Of a stretch of 64,000 nt of DNA, positions 52,495-60,588 are shown piece by piece. The translations under genes and the position numbers were made by a program. The stretch lies in assembly GCF_000430645.1 (NCBI RefSeq), contig NZ_KE387187.1, forward strand, positions 62,001 to 126,000, in the 5' to 3' direction. Below the pieces are notes generated by a model, which was given only the letters and a program-made list of their open reading frames with translations, was not told the DNA's origin and searched no databases. Each line of letters begins with the position of its first letter. Position 1 is the stretch's first letter. The stretch is from Aquimarina latercula DSM 2041 (lineage in GTDB: Bacteria > Bacteroidota > Bacteroidia > Flavobacteriales > Flavobacteriaceae).

Positions 52495-52914
52495 ATGATG
52501 ACCGAAAGAAGATTTTTTGTTTGGGATGATAAAGACAATAATACCCCTGTTAAACTTGGAGATAGTGTAAGCGATCTGCTTGATGAAAAAGTTATAGTTA
52601 AAAGTGAAGAAAAAGACTCAGAATTTAGACTCCTACAAAATGAAAATATCTGGATAGGTTCTGAAAACGACAGTGTAAATTACATCTACTTCACGCGAAA
52701 CTCTGGTGATGAACTTTTAAGATTTGATCCATTTAAATTCGAATATCCTGCAACCGAACCTATAACTAAATTTCTAAATACGAAATACAAACAAATGACC
52801 TTCAAGAGCATTGATGAAGTAAAGAAAAATTATTCAGGGGATCTTCTTTACATAATTTTTCGAGATTTTAATCCCTCAAACATATTTCTAATGAGGCTTG
52901 AAAACACAAACTAA
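52495..52914 (+). CDS. Hypothetical protein, cassette gene
   Basis: A 139-residue soluble, acidic protein (starts MMTERRFFVWDDKDN; the second ATG at 52498 is equally possible). No family recognised; alternating strands and a conserved-looking FDPFKFEYPATEPI loop. It begins 8 bases after the cassette start, and its stop overlaps the ATG of the next gene by one base. Confidence 0.6.
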   Translation: MMTERRFFVWDDKDNNTPVKLGDSVSDLLDEKVIVKSEEKDSEFRLLQNENIWIGSENDSVNYIYFTRNSGDELLRFDPFKFEYPATEPITKFLNTKYKQMTFKSIDEVKKNYSGDLLYIIFRDFNPSNIFLMRLENTN

Positions 52915-53306
52915 TGGAGCAATACAACTTTATAGCTTCCGATAATTTTGACCTAAATTATTTTAAAGAAATCGACAAATTCGTTGATTCATTTCCTGAC
53001 TTTCAAACAGTATCACTAAAGAACGACAATGAACTTAGGAACTTATTAGATTTATTGGAAATTAAGGATTATCGTGAATTAGAAATTCCAGATTCTGAAT
53101 TTCAAAGATGTTGGAATATATCAACGGCAAAATTACCTGAATTGAATGAAGCAGAATTTAATAAGTTCTATGAACTATGGATTACTAAATCTGATAGAAT
53201 GAATAATATGGATGAGTATGGTCAGTTAATATTCCTTCAGGGTCTTTCCCGCGAGTGGAATACAAAAAAATACCGAATGATTGTTAAGGAAATAAAAAGC
53301 ACCTAA
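52914..53306 (+). CDS. Hypothetical protein, cassette gene
   Basis: A 130-residue soluble, acidic protein (NDNELRNLLDLLEIKDYRELEIP, then aromatic SREWNTKKYRM). No family recognised. Its ATG overlaps the previous stop (TAATG) and its own stop codon lies inside the attC-like core GCACCTAAC, which fits a gene packed tightly in a cassette. The partner is the 52495 gene. Confidence 0.6.
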   Translation: MEQYNFIASDNFDLNYFKEIDKFVDSFPDFQTVSLKNDNELRNLLDLLEIKDYRELEIPDSEFQRCWNISTAKLPELNEAEFNKFYELWITKSDRMNNMDEYGQLIFLQGLSREWNTKKYRMIVKEIKST

Positions 53307-53471
53307 CACGATATATATGATCATAGCTGTTTAGCGCTAAATCGAAAGGTCTTTGTATATTTATAACGGCTCAATGCTTGCAAAAGGAAGAATATAGCAA
53401 CCAATGCGCAGAAAACGTCGACAGTTAGGTAACATTTGCCACAGCTACGACATATACTTAACGTTACAGCC
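53299..53471 (+). repeat. attC-like site 4
   Basis: GCACCTAAC (53299-53307; contains RYYYAAC) is the exact reverse complement of the cassette start GTTAGGTGC (52479-52487). Outer arms: TATGATCATAGCTGT and ACAGCTACGACATATA. The site ends with GTTACAGCC (53463-53471). The interior shares CAATGCTTGC and AGCAACCAATGCG with site 3. Confidence 0.82.
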
Positions 53472-53508
53472 AATACCCGAAATACTTTATAAATAGTAAA
53501 AAACTTAA

Positions 53509-54723
53509 ATGAGAAAAAAACTAAAAATTATATTTCTTACAATACTTTCATTAGTCCTATTCCTCTTAGTACTTCTTTCCATTCAATATACACCTACCTA
53601 TGTTTATCGACTTATAATAATGAATGTCGCAGATGTTTATGATTATAAGAACTTTGAAAATCACGAGATTCAGGGAGCGAAGAGTACCAATACGTTCATT
53701 TCTCAGCCTAAAGAGAAGTATATAGAATCCTTATTCGAAGAACTCGTAACTAAAACTGGATTTAATAGCTTTGAAGAGTGGGCAATCAAGTCTAAAACTA
53801 CTGCGTTAATTGTCATCAAAAAAGACACCATAATTTATGAGAAGTATTTTAATGGATTTAATAGAGATTCCTACTTCCATTCTCAATCTGTGGCAAAATC
53901 TTTTATATCATTTTTAATAGGAACTGCTATTGATGATGGTCTAATTAAAAGTATAGATGATCCTATAACAAATTACGTCCCTGAACTTTTAGAGCGTGAT
54001 CAGCGCTTTAAAAAAATAACTATTAAAAATTTACTCGAAATGCGCTCTGGACTTGCATACAATACAAGTCTTATACCTTTTACCAACATTCATTCTCCTT
54101 GGCACGACGAAGCGGTTGGGTACTATCATCCCAATGTTCGAAAGCTGTTACTTGAGAATGTAGAAATTTCATCCGAACCGGGAAAAGATTTTCAATATTC
54201 CAATTATAATACAAGTTATTTAGGATTAATTCTAGAAAGAGCTACTAACTTAACTGTATCCAATTATTTGGAGCAGAAACTATGGTCAAGAATAATGGAA
54301 TATGATGCGCTTTTCTCCTTAGATAGTAAGGAATCTAATTTTGAATATATGCCAAGTCGTTTGATTGCCCGAGCGATTGATTATGCACGTTTTGGTCAGC
54401 TTATGCTCAATGAAGGTAATTGGTATGGTAATCAGATTGTATCAAAAGAATGGGTACAAGAATCTACCCGAGAAAACAAATCAATTCCACGGGATATTTA
54501 TCCAAAATGGTTTGGAAGAAGCGACAAAAGAATTTATTACAATTACCAATGGTGGGGTCATGTAAATAAAAACGGTACTTATCATTTCTATGCAAATGGA
54601 AATCTTGGACAGAACATCTACATTATTCCCGAAAAAGAAACTGTAATTGTTCACTGTGGTAATTCACTTCAATATTACAGTAGTGATTTTGATTTATGGA
54701 ATGTTGCTTTACAGTTGAATTAG
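53509..54723 (+). CDS. Serine hydrolase of the class C beta-lactamase-related family
   Basis: A 404-residue protein with one N-terminal membrane segment (about 7-25) that anchors it outside. The catalytic SxxK is in SVAKS, the YxN motif is YSN in FQYSNYN, and the third motif region is NGNLGQN. The family covers penicillin-binding-protein-like peptidases, esterases and beta-lactamases; no antibiotic resistance can be concluded. It is the only gene of its cassette (start 53463, end 54766). Confidence 0.85.
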   Translation: MRKKLKIIFLTILSLVLFLLVLLSIQYTPTYVYRLIIMNVADVYDYKNFENHEIQGAKSTNTFISQPKEKYIESLFEELVTKTGFNSFEEWAIKSKTTALIVIKKDTIIYEKYFNGFNRDSYFHSQSVAKSFISFLIGTAIDDGLIKSIDDPITNYVPELLERDQRFKKITIKNLLEMRSGLAYNTSLIPFTNIHSPWHDEAVGYYHPNVRKLLLENVEISSEPGKDFQYSNYNTSYLGLILERATNLTVSNYLEQKLWSRIMEYDALFSLDSKESNFEYMPSRLIARAIDYARFGQLMLNEGNWYGNQIVSKEWVQESTRENKSIPRDIYPKWFGRSDKRIYYNYQWWGHVNKNGTYHFYANGNLGQNIYIIPEKETVIVHCGNSLQYYSSDFDLWNVALQLN

Positions 54724-54757
54724 AATTAAATAACAGTAAAGATTCAAAATAAAAACT

Positions 54758-54957
54758 GACTGTAACACAGTGTATAAAACATAGCTAATAAGTGCTTAAC
54801 CGAAAGGTTTGTGTATATTTAGAATGTCCGCCAAATTTTTAATTTGGCTTTTAAAAAGAGAAAAATTAAAAACAAAATATAAAAATTCGGTTAAGTGCTT
54901 AATCGAAAGGACAGTTCCCTTTAATTCCGTACTAATCATAGCCGAGACGTTGTGCAT
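54758..54957 (+). repeat. attC-like site 5
   Basis: GACTGTAAC (54758-54766) matches the reverse complement of the cassette start GTTACAGCC at 8 of 9 positions. The interior has an inverted block CCAAATTTTTAATTTGG and a direct repeat AAGTGCTTAAxCGAAAGG (54788 and 54893 regions). It ends with GTTGTGCAT (54949-54957). The left part is related to sites 3 and 4 (TAACAC ... ATAGCT ... CGAAAGG ... TGTATATTTA). Confidence 0.75.
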
Positions 54958-54975
54958 AATGCGAAAAAAAACGCA

Positions 54976-55788
54976 GTGAATAATCTGAAGACTATAAAAG
55001 AATATTACAGACCGATTCAGCCAACAGTTTCGGCTAATGATAATGAAATAAGTTATCAAGAGAGTAAACCAAATAAAGAAATTGAAAATTTCATCTATTG
55101 TTTTTGGCAACTTAAAACGCTGAAACCATTAAACAAAGATTATAATTACCGAGTAGTTTCAGACGGCTGTATCGACATATATTTTGACCATAAACAACCG
55201 ACCGAAAACTTTATAATGGGATTTTCTAGAAAGTTCGTCCAATTTCCAATTGGAAAGGAATTTGATTACATAGGGATTCGTTTTTTACCTTCTGCATTTC
55301 CACACTTATTCGGAATAAACGCCAGAATTTTAAGTAATCAATCTCAAGAACTAAACAAAGTTTTACCTAATTTTTCCGAGTGGATAAATTCACAAATCAC
55401 GACTACCGATTCATTTGAAAACATTGTAAAAATACTGAACGAAAGAATAATTGAATTTTTAAAAAACCAGGATATTCATTACGACCACCGTTTTTTAGAT
55501 TCACTAAACCTAATTTTCCAAAAAAATGGATACTTGAACACAGAAAAAGACCTTAATACAGGTTTAAGTTCAAGACAACTTCGCAGAATTTTCAATTTTT
55601 ATATAGGAACAACAGCTAAATCGTTTAGCAATGTTGTACGCTTTCAACATATTTTAAATGCAAAACCTTCCAAACAAAGTTTAAAAGAAAACAAGTTATA
55701 CTTTGATGTTGGATTTTTTGACCAAGCTCATTTCGTTAAAAACTTCAAAACATATTACGGAGTTACACCCTCCGAAGCCTTCCATTAA
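54976..55788 (+). CDS. AraC-family transcriptional regulator (DUF6597 type)
   Basis: About 271 residues. The first in-frame codon would be GTG at 54952, but that lies inside the attC core, so the GTG at 54976 (NNLKTIKEYY) is preferred; the start remains uncertain. The N-terminal ligand domain (about 15-140, with IENFIYCFWQL and RVVSDGCIDIYFD) fits DUF6597, and the C-terminal half is an AraC-type double HTH (LSSRQLRRIFNFYIG, VGFFDQAHFVKNFKTYYGVTPSE). It shares a cassette with the secreted VOC protein and may control it. Confidence 0.85.
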   Translation: MNNLKTIKEYYRPIQPTVSANDNEISYQESKPNKEIENFIYCFWQLKTLKPLNKDYNYRVVSDGCIDIYFDHKQPTENFIMGFSRKFVQFPIGKEFDYIGIRFLPSAFPHLFGINARILSNQSQELNKVLPNFSEWINSQITTTDSFENIVKILNERIIEFLKNQDIHYDHRFLDSLNLIFQKNGYLNTEKDLNTGLSSRQLRRIFNFYIGTTAKSFSNVVRFQHILNAKPSKQSLKENKLYFDVGFFDQAHFVKNFKTYYGVTPSEAFH

Positions 55789-55856
55789 GTTTGTCCGATT
55801 TTTACAATGTATAGGTTTCTTGCAAACCTAAATTTGTAGCAACAAAATTATTGACA

Positions 55857-56303
55857 ATGAAAGCATTTATATTAACAGCATTTGTTCTTACAGCAGGTTG
55901 GGCAAATGCACAAACAACAAACAAGATGAAACTTAATGCAGGAATAATCACTGAAAAATTACAGGAAACCAAGAAATTCTATACAGAAGTATTGGGATTT
56001 GGAGTAAGTTTTGAAAACGAATTTTATTTATTACTTCACACCCCCAATAATTCGGCAGAAATCAGTTTTTTACAACCGAACCACCCAAGCCAAAAACCAA
56101 TTTTCCAATCAGCATTTAATGGAAATGGAGCTTATTTGACTATTGAAGTTGAAAATGTAGATGTAATTTATAAGCAACTAAAAGAAAAGAGAGTCCAAAT
56201 GGAAATCGAAATCCGAGACGAACCTTGGGGAGACAGACATTTTGCAATAAAAGACCCAAATGGAATTGGAATCGACATTGTAACTTATACAAAACCAGAA
56301 TAA
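55857..56303 (+). CDS. Secreted VOC/glyoxalase-fold protein
   Basis: About 148 residues from the ATG at 55857. It has a signal peptide (MKAFILTAFVLTAGWANA, then QTTNK), unusual for this normally cytoplasmic superfamily. The VOC fold follows: KLNAGIITEKLQETKKFYTEVLGF, ending in DPNGIGIDIVTY. The metal-binding positions are only partly evident, so it may bind a small ligand rather than catalyse. Its cassette neighbour is an AraC regulator. Confidence 0.8.
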   Translation: MKAFILTAFVLTAGWANAQTTNKMKLNAGIITEKLQETKKFYTEVLGFGVSFENEFYLLLHTPNNSAEISFLQPNHPSQKPIFQSAFNGNGAYLTIEVENVDVIYKQLKEKRVQMEIEIRDEPWGDRHFAIKDPNGIGIDIVTYTKPE

Positions 56304-56312
56304 TAAAATACT

Positions 56313-56510
56313 ATACACAACAAGATATAAAAAAACATAGGGCTTTTGTGTTAACTCCAAAGTTCTGTGTTTTTTTACAAAGTCGCCAACTATAAAATTT
56401 GGCATTTTTCAACAAAAAAGATAAAAGCAAAATATTATATTTGACGTAATACCAAACCGAAATGTATTGCTTATAGCCTCCCCTACGTTTCTTATACTAA
56501 CCGCTACCTA
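56313..56510 (+). repeat. attC-like site 6, degenerate right end
   Basis: ATACACAAC (56313-56321) matches the reverse complement of the cassette start GTTGTGCAT at 8 of 9. AAGATATAAAAAAACATAGGG pairs imperfectly with CCCTACGTTTCTTATACT near the right end. The expected GTT core is replaced by CTAACCGCT, so the boundary with the next unit is blurred. The interior has AAAGTCGCCAA, shared with sites 7 and 9. Confidence 0.6.
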
Positions 56511-56521
56511 CAAGCAAAAAA

Positions 56522-57460
56522 ATGAAAAAAATTCTAATATTTTTTATAATATCAATTACAAGTCTGAGTTGTAACAACAAAGGAAAAGATGGTGGAATTA
56601 AAACCAAAACCAAATCTGATTTTGAAAAATATGATGAATTAGTTTGGAGCGGAATGCTAAATTTTAAGGACAAAGATTATCAAAACGCATTATCCAATTT
56701 TCAAGACGCCTTTAAAATAAAACCTGATGAAAGTACTTCAGATTATTTTTATGCTTCTGCATCTGCTTTAAACTTAAAACAAGATAAAGTTGCAAAGGAT
56801 TTTATAATAACAGCAATTCAAAAAACTAACGCATCCGAAAATTATTTTGACAGTTTTGATGAATTTAATGCTTTTAGAGAAAACAAACTTTTTTCAGAGA
56901 TAAAAGCTAGGTATTCCAAGTACAAAACTGACTACACTAATAATCTTAAGAACCCTGAAATATATAAAGAGATTGAGTTATTAGCAGAACGAGACCAAAA
57001 AGTTAGAACAGATGGCAGTAGTGTTGAGGAAATGCAAAGAGTCGATAGTCTGAACATCAAAAGACTAATTGAAATAAACAAAGAGTACGGTTGGTATGAT
57101 AGGCAATGGATATTACTATGGCATCACAGAGGGATTCATCGAGAGAACAATTACGTTTGGAATTATTTTAGACCATTAATCAATAAAAAAATTGAGAAAG
57201 GCGAATTAAGAAAAAACTATTGGGCAAGATTTGATGATGAAAATTCTATGCTTAGAGGTAAGGGCGTTCAAATATATGGAACGTACTGGAATAATTATGA
57301 CCAATTCCCAATTGAGAATATAAACACGGTAGATAGTTTGAGAAATACGGTCGGATTACCTCCTTTGGCATATATAGAAAAGGTTTATGATGTAGAATTA
57401 CCTGAGGGATATACAGTAAAAATGCCCCTAACAAGATATAAAAAAAATAGGGAGAATTAG
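56522..57460 (+). CDS. DUF6624 lipoprotein with TPR-like region
   Basis: A 312-residue protein with a lipobox (SLSC, Cys near residue 17). Residues about 35-110 look like TPR helices (YQNALSNFQDAFKIKPDESTSDYFYASASALN in pieces). Residues about 140-300 fit DUF6624: ERDQKVR, the WLLLWHH-like segment, GVQIYGTYW and VDSLRNTVGLPPL. Function unknown; envelope-anchored. The last nine codons lie in the next attC-like site, which begins at 57424. Confidence 0.75.
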   Translation: MKKILIFFIISITSLSCNNKGKDGGIKTKTKSDFEKYDELVWSGMLNFKDKDYQNALSNFQDAFKIKPDESTSDYFYASASALNLKQDKVAKDFIITAIQKTNASENYFDSFDEFNAFRENKLFSEIKARYSKYKTDYTNNLKNPEIYKEIELLAERDQKVRTDGSSVEEMQRVDSLNIKRLIEINKEYGWYDRQWILLWHHRGIHRENNYVWNYFRPLINKKIEKGELRKNYWARFDDENSMLRGKGVQIYGTYWNNYDQFPIENINTVDSLRNTVGLPPLAYIEKVYDVELPEGYTVKMPLTRYKKNREN

Positions 57461-57600
57461 TACTTAATCGAAAAATCTACGTGTGTTTAGAAAGTCGCCA
57501 AATTTAAAAATTTGACTCGTTCTCAATCCGAAAATAATCCTTAATTTAAACGCTAAAAACTATATCCAAGACTGTGAGCAGTAATCGAAAAATCGACAAC
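57424..57600 (+). repeat. attC-like site 7
   Basis: GCCCCTAAC (57424-57432, fits YYYAAC) followed by AAGATATAAAAAAAATAGGG, closely similar to site 6, and then TACTTAATCGAAAAATCTACGTG and AAAGTCGCCAAATTT with AAATTTGAC. The left part overlaps the end of the DUF6624 gene. The right end is unclear, and I cannot match a complementary cassette start. Confidence 0.55.
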
Positions 57601-57668
57601 ATATCCAAAAATCGTGACCTCTATCAAAGATTGTTTTTTAGTATCCGTTATTTAAAATAAAACTTTAT

Positions 57669-58748
57669 ATGCGACTAATCATTGTTATTATAGTGTGTAT
57701 CTGTTGTTTCAGTTGTAAAAACCAAACAATAGTAAAAAACGAAGTACAAGACCAAGCATTAGAAAAAAGAGTTAGACCTGTGCATGATACAATTGGTTTC
57801 ACAAAATATAATTGGCAATTAGACTCAATTTATAAGCGTTTAGGCATTAAGGATTCTAAAAATAGTATGCAATGGAAAGCAGCTGTAAGTCCACATGACG
57901 ATTACAAATACGCTGGACGTTTGTATTATGAATCGCTTAAAGGAATTAATGCCAACACTATTATTCTCGTTGGTGTTGCTCATCGTGCTCGAAACTTTAA
58001 TCTTCAAGACAAAATCATTTTTGGAGATTTTACACATTGGGAATCTCCTTATGGTGATTTAAAAGTGTCTGATATAAACTCTGAAATTATTGAGCAACTT
58101 CCAAAATATTCATACTTGGTTCATAACGATATGCAAGAACTAGAACATTCTTTAGAAGCGATTGTGCCCTTTTTACATCGGAAAAACAAAAATCTAGAAA
58201 TTATCCCAATACTTGTACCCTTTATAAATTATTCATTGATTGATGTCATAGGTAATGATCTTTCTATTGTGGTGTCAAAAATTTTAAAAGAAAAGAATCT
58301 TGCCTATGGAAAAGATGTAGCAGTTGTTATTTCTAACGATGCTGTTCATTATGGTAATGAAGAATGGGGTAGAGATTTAGCACCTTTTGGAGTTGATGAT
58401 GAAGGCACTAAAAAAGCTAGAGCTCTAGATATAGAGATTATCGAGAAGTGTTTAGTAAACGAAATTAGTAATGAAAAAATAAAAACGTTTACAGAATACA
58501 CCGTGCAAACTAATGATTATAAAGAATACAAATGGGTTTGGTGTGGTCGTTATTCTGTACCTTTTGGAGTGAGTTTTGCAAATAAATTAAATCAGGCATT
58601 ACATAATAAACCGTTACAAGGAACTTTTTTAGATTATCAATCGAGTATAGATCATGAGCTTATAACAGTAGAAGACTTAGGAATGGGAACTACAGCTATT
58701 GCAACTCAAAAACACTGGGTAGCTTATGCGAGTATCAAATATGAATAG
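57669..58748 (+). CDS. MEMO1/AmmeMemoRadiSam-B-like lipoprotein
   Basis: A 359-residue protein with an N-terminal lipobox (CCFSC, lipidated Cys near residue 16). The domain has SPHDDYKYAGRLYYESLKG near residue 75, NTIILVGVAHRARN, LEHSLEAIVPFLH, and ISNDAVHYGNEEWG, the conserved pattern of MEMO-like dioxygenase-fold proteins with metal-binding histidines. These are usually cytoplasmic, so lipid anchoring is a variation. Single gene of its unit; function unknown. Confidence 0.8.
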   Translation: MRLIIVIIVCICCFSCKNQTIVKNEVQDQALEKRVRPVHDTIGFTKYNWQLDSIYKRLGIKDSKNSMQWKAAVSPHDDYKYAGRLYYESLKGINANTIILVGVAHRARNFNLQDKIIFGDFTHWESPYGDLKVSDINSEIIEQLPKYSYLVHNDMQELEHSLEAIVPFLHRKNKNLEIIPILVPFINYSLIDVIGNDLSIVVSKILKEKNLAYGKDVAVVISNDAVHYGNEEWGRDLAPFGVDDEGTKKARALDIEIIEKCLVNEISNEKIKTFTEYTVQTNDYKEYKWVWCGRYSVPFGVSFANKLNQALHNKPLQGTFLDYQSSIDHELITVEDLGMGTTAIATQKHWVAYASIKYE

Positions 58749-59204
58749 ATATGTAATCCTTAATGGTCTTAAAATTAAAAAAGAAGCCTTAAAGAAAATT
58801 ACTCAGTACAGTTTAATTACGACCATGAAAGAATCGTTTATTTGAGCAGACAAGTAATGCATATTAAATCAAAATAAACAATAAAAACAGCTGTATGATA
58901 CTGTTGATGATCTAGTCAAAGGTAGAAATTCAGCAATTTTAATTGCCGTACTAACCATAGCCGAGAGCCACCTTCCATAATAACCAAAAGCCCAGCTACT
59001 ACATTAAAAACTTATACTTTTTTGACATAGTTTTACATTTGATATGGCAAAACAATTATGTAAACTATCCGAATTAGAATTTTGAATTTGGGGAATTTTT
59101 ACTTTATTTTAGAAGTGGAGAACAACTAATTAGATACAAATGTATACATGTCCTTTGTAACTAACTATACTTACAAATTGACTGTAATTTCAAGAATTCC
59201 GTAA
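58749..59204 (+). repeat. Gap with an attC-like right arm and repeat copy 2
   Basis: No gene is visible. 58935-58965 (AATTGCCGTACTAACCATAGCCGAGA) matches the right arm of site 5. Then 58971-59052 is an 82-base block repeated at 60291-60372 with one mismatch (offset exactly 1320), and 59061-59121 is the repeat shared with 48592-48651. The unit lies directly upstream of the NERD gene. Confidence 0.8.
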
Positions 59205-60257
59205 ATGGCTAGAATATATGGAACCATAGGATCATTAAAATCTCTAAAATCTGAGTTAGAGACTAAAGGAGTTACTAGATTTAATTCTGTCGGAGAGATT
59301 AATGTTTTTTTATCGAATTATAATTTAGAAAAAAGCGCAATTATTAATGACACATCAGATCAGTTAGAAAAGGAATATTCTGAAACATGCATTAACCTGG
59401 AACAAAAAATTGAAAGTAAAGCTAAAATAATCAATGTAGAAACGGAAAGAATAGATCACAAGATTTCTGATTTACGGACAAAAACTGACTTAATTCATAG
59501 CAATAAAAATGATAACTTTTTAAAAAAATTAATATCAAGTGTAAAACTTTATTTTTTAAAATATAAAGTCAATCATTTTGTAAAAAACAAAACTAGACTG
59601 ATAAGTTTATCTGTAAAAGAAATCTCTAAAAACATTAAAAATGATGAACTTTTTATAAAAAAATATAAAGCTGAAAAAGAACAGCTAATTAAACAAAGAG
59701 CAAAATCCAAAATTGAAGAATTAAAATATATCCATGATGTTTTAGAAAACTCAAGAAATCTAATTGCAGGCTCATTAGGAGAAAATTTAGTTGTTAAAGA
59801 AATAAAGAAACTTTCAAATGATTATGCTTTGATTAATGATTTTAATTTGAGTTTTTCTCATCCAATTTTTTATAAAAAACATAATCAGAGAATTAATTCT
59901 ATACAAATTGACCATCTCTTAATTTCGAAAGCTGGAATTTTTATAATAGAAACAAAAAATTGGAGTAAATCATCTATCAATTCTTTAAGCCTAAGGTCAC
60001 CGATTGAACAAATCGAAAGGTCAAATTTTGCTCTTTATATTTTCCTTTCAAAAAATATAGTTTTAAACGAACATCATTGGGGAGAACAAAAAATTCCAAT
60101 ACGAAATCTTATTGTAATGATTAATAATAAGCCAAAAGCTAAATTCAAGTACGTAAGCATAAAACTACTTAGAGAACTGAATGACTATATAAAATATTTT
60201 GAACCTGTTTTAACCGAAAAGCAATTGAATAGAATAATAAATAAATTGCTAAAATAG
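59205..60257 (+). CDS. NERD-domain protein
   Basis: A 350-residue protein. Residues about 30-185 are mostly coiled-coil helices rich in Lys and Glu. The NERD (nuclease-related) domain is at about 190-300: GSLGENLVVKEIKKL, INSIQIDHLLISKAGIFIIETKNWS, with the acidic and Lys residues of the PD-(D/E)xK-like core (QIDH, ETK). Such proteins are found in defence islands and as plasmid-borne nucleases. It is flanked by an 82-bp direct repeat and so looks mobile as a unit. Confidence 0.82.
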   Translation: MARIYGTIGSLKSLKSELETKGVTRFNSVGEINVFLSNYNLEKSAIINDTSDQLEKEYSETCINLEQKIESKAKIINVETERIDHKISDLRTKTDLIHSNKNDNFLKKLISSVKLYFLKYKVNHFVKNKTRLISLSVKEISKNIKNDELFIKKYKAEKEQLIKQRAKSKIEELKYIHDVLENSRNLIAGSLGENLVVKEIKKLSNDYALINDFNLSFSHPIFYKKHNQRINSIQIDHLLISKAGIFIIETKNWSKSSINSLSLRSPIEQIERSNFALYIFLSKNIVLNEHHWGEQKIPIRNLIVMINNKPKAKFKYVSIKLLRELNDYIKYFEPVLTEKQLNRIINKLLK

Positions 60258-60588
60258 TTCTTAATTAACTAAACAAATACAAAAACACTACCCTCCATAA
60301 TAACCAAAAGCCCAGCTACTACATTAAAAACTTATACTTTTTTGACATAGTTTTACATTTGATATGGCAAAAGAGCTATAAAAAGTATTTAATTTTGAAT
60401 TTTTAGTTTAGGGAATTTTTAGTCTATACTAGAGACGGAAAACAACGAATTATCAATACACGAAATTAATTACTAATGCGTATATGCCTCCCTTTTATAA
60501 TTATATCAATATGCTGTAGTGCATTTTAAGAAAAACTGTAACAATCATTAAAAATTGTAATCTTTAGAGTACGAAATCAATAAACAAC
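60258..60588 (+). repeat. Gap with repeat copy 3
   Basis: 60291-60372 repeats 58971-59052 with one mismatch, the second direct repeat around the NERD gene. 60382-60460 is a more diverged copy of the block found before the reverse transcriptase and NERD genes (GGGAATTTTTAG, GACGGAAAACAAC). No reading frame of note. Confidence 0.8.

Noticed and set aside
53509..54723. Antibiotic resistance beta-lactamase in the cassette array
   Set aside because: The SxxK/YxN serine hydrolase family is broad and the protein is membrane anchored with a diverged third motif; no resistance claim is supported.
58971..60372. Direct repeats around the NERD gene as an insertion sequence or composite transposon
   Set aside because: No transposase is present and the repeat ends show no terminal inverted repeats.
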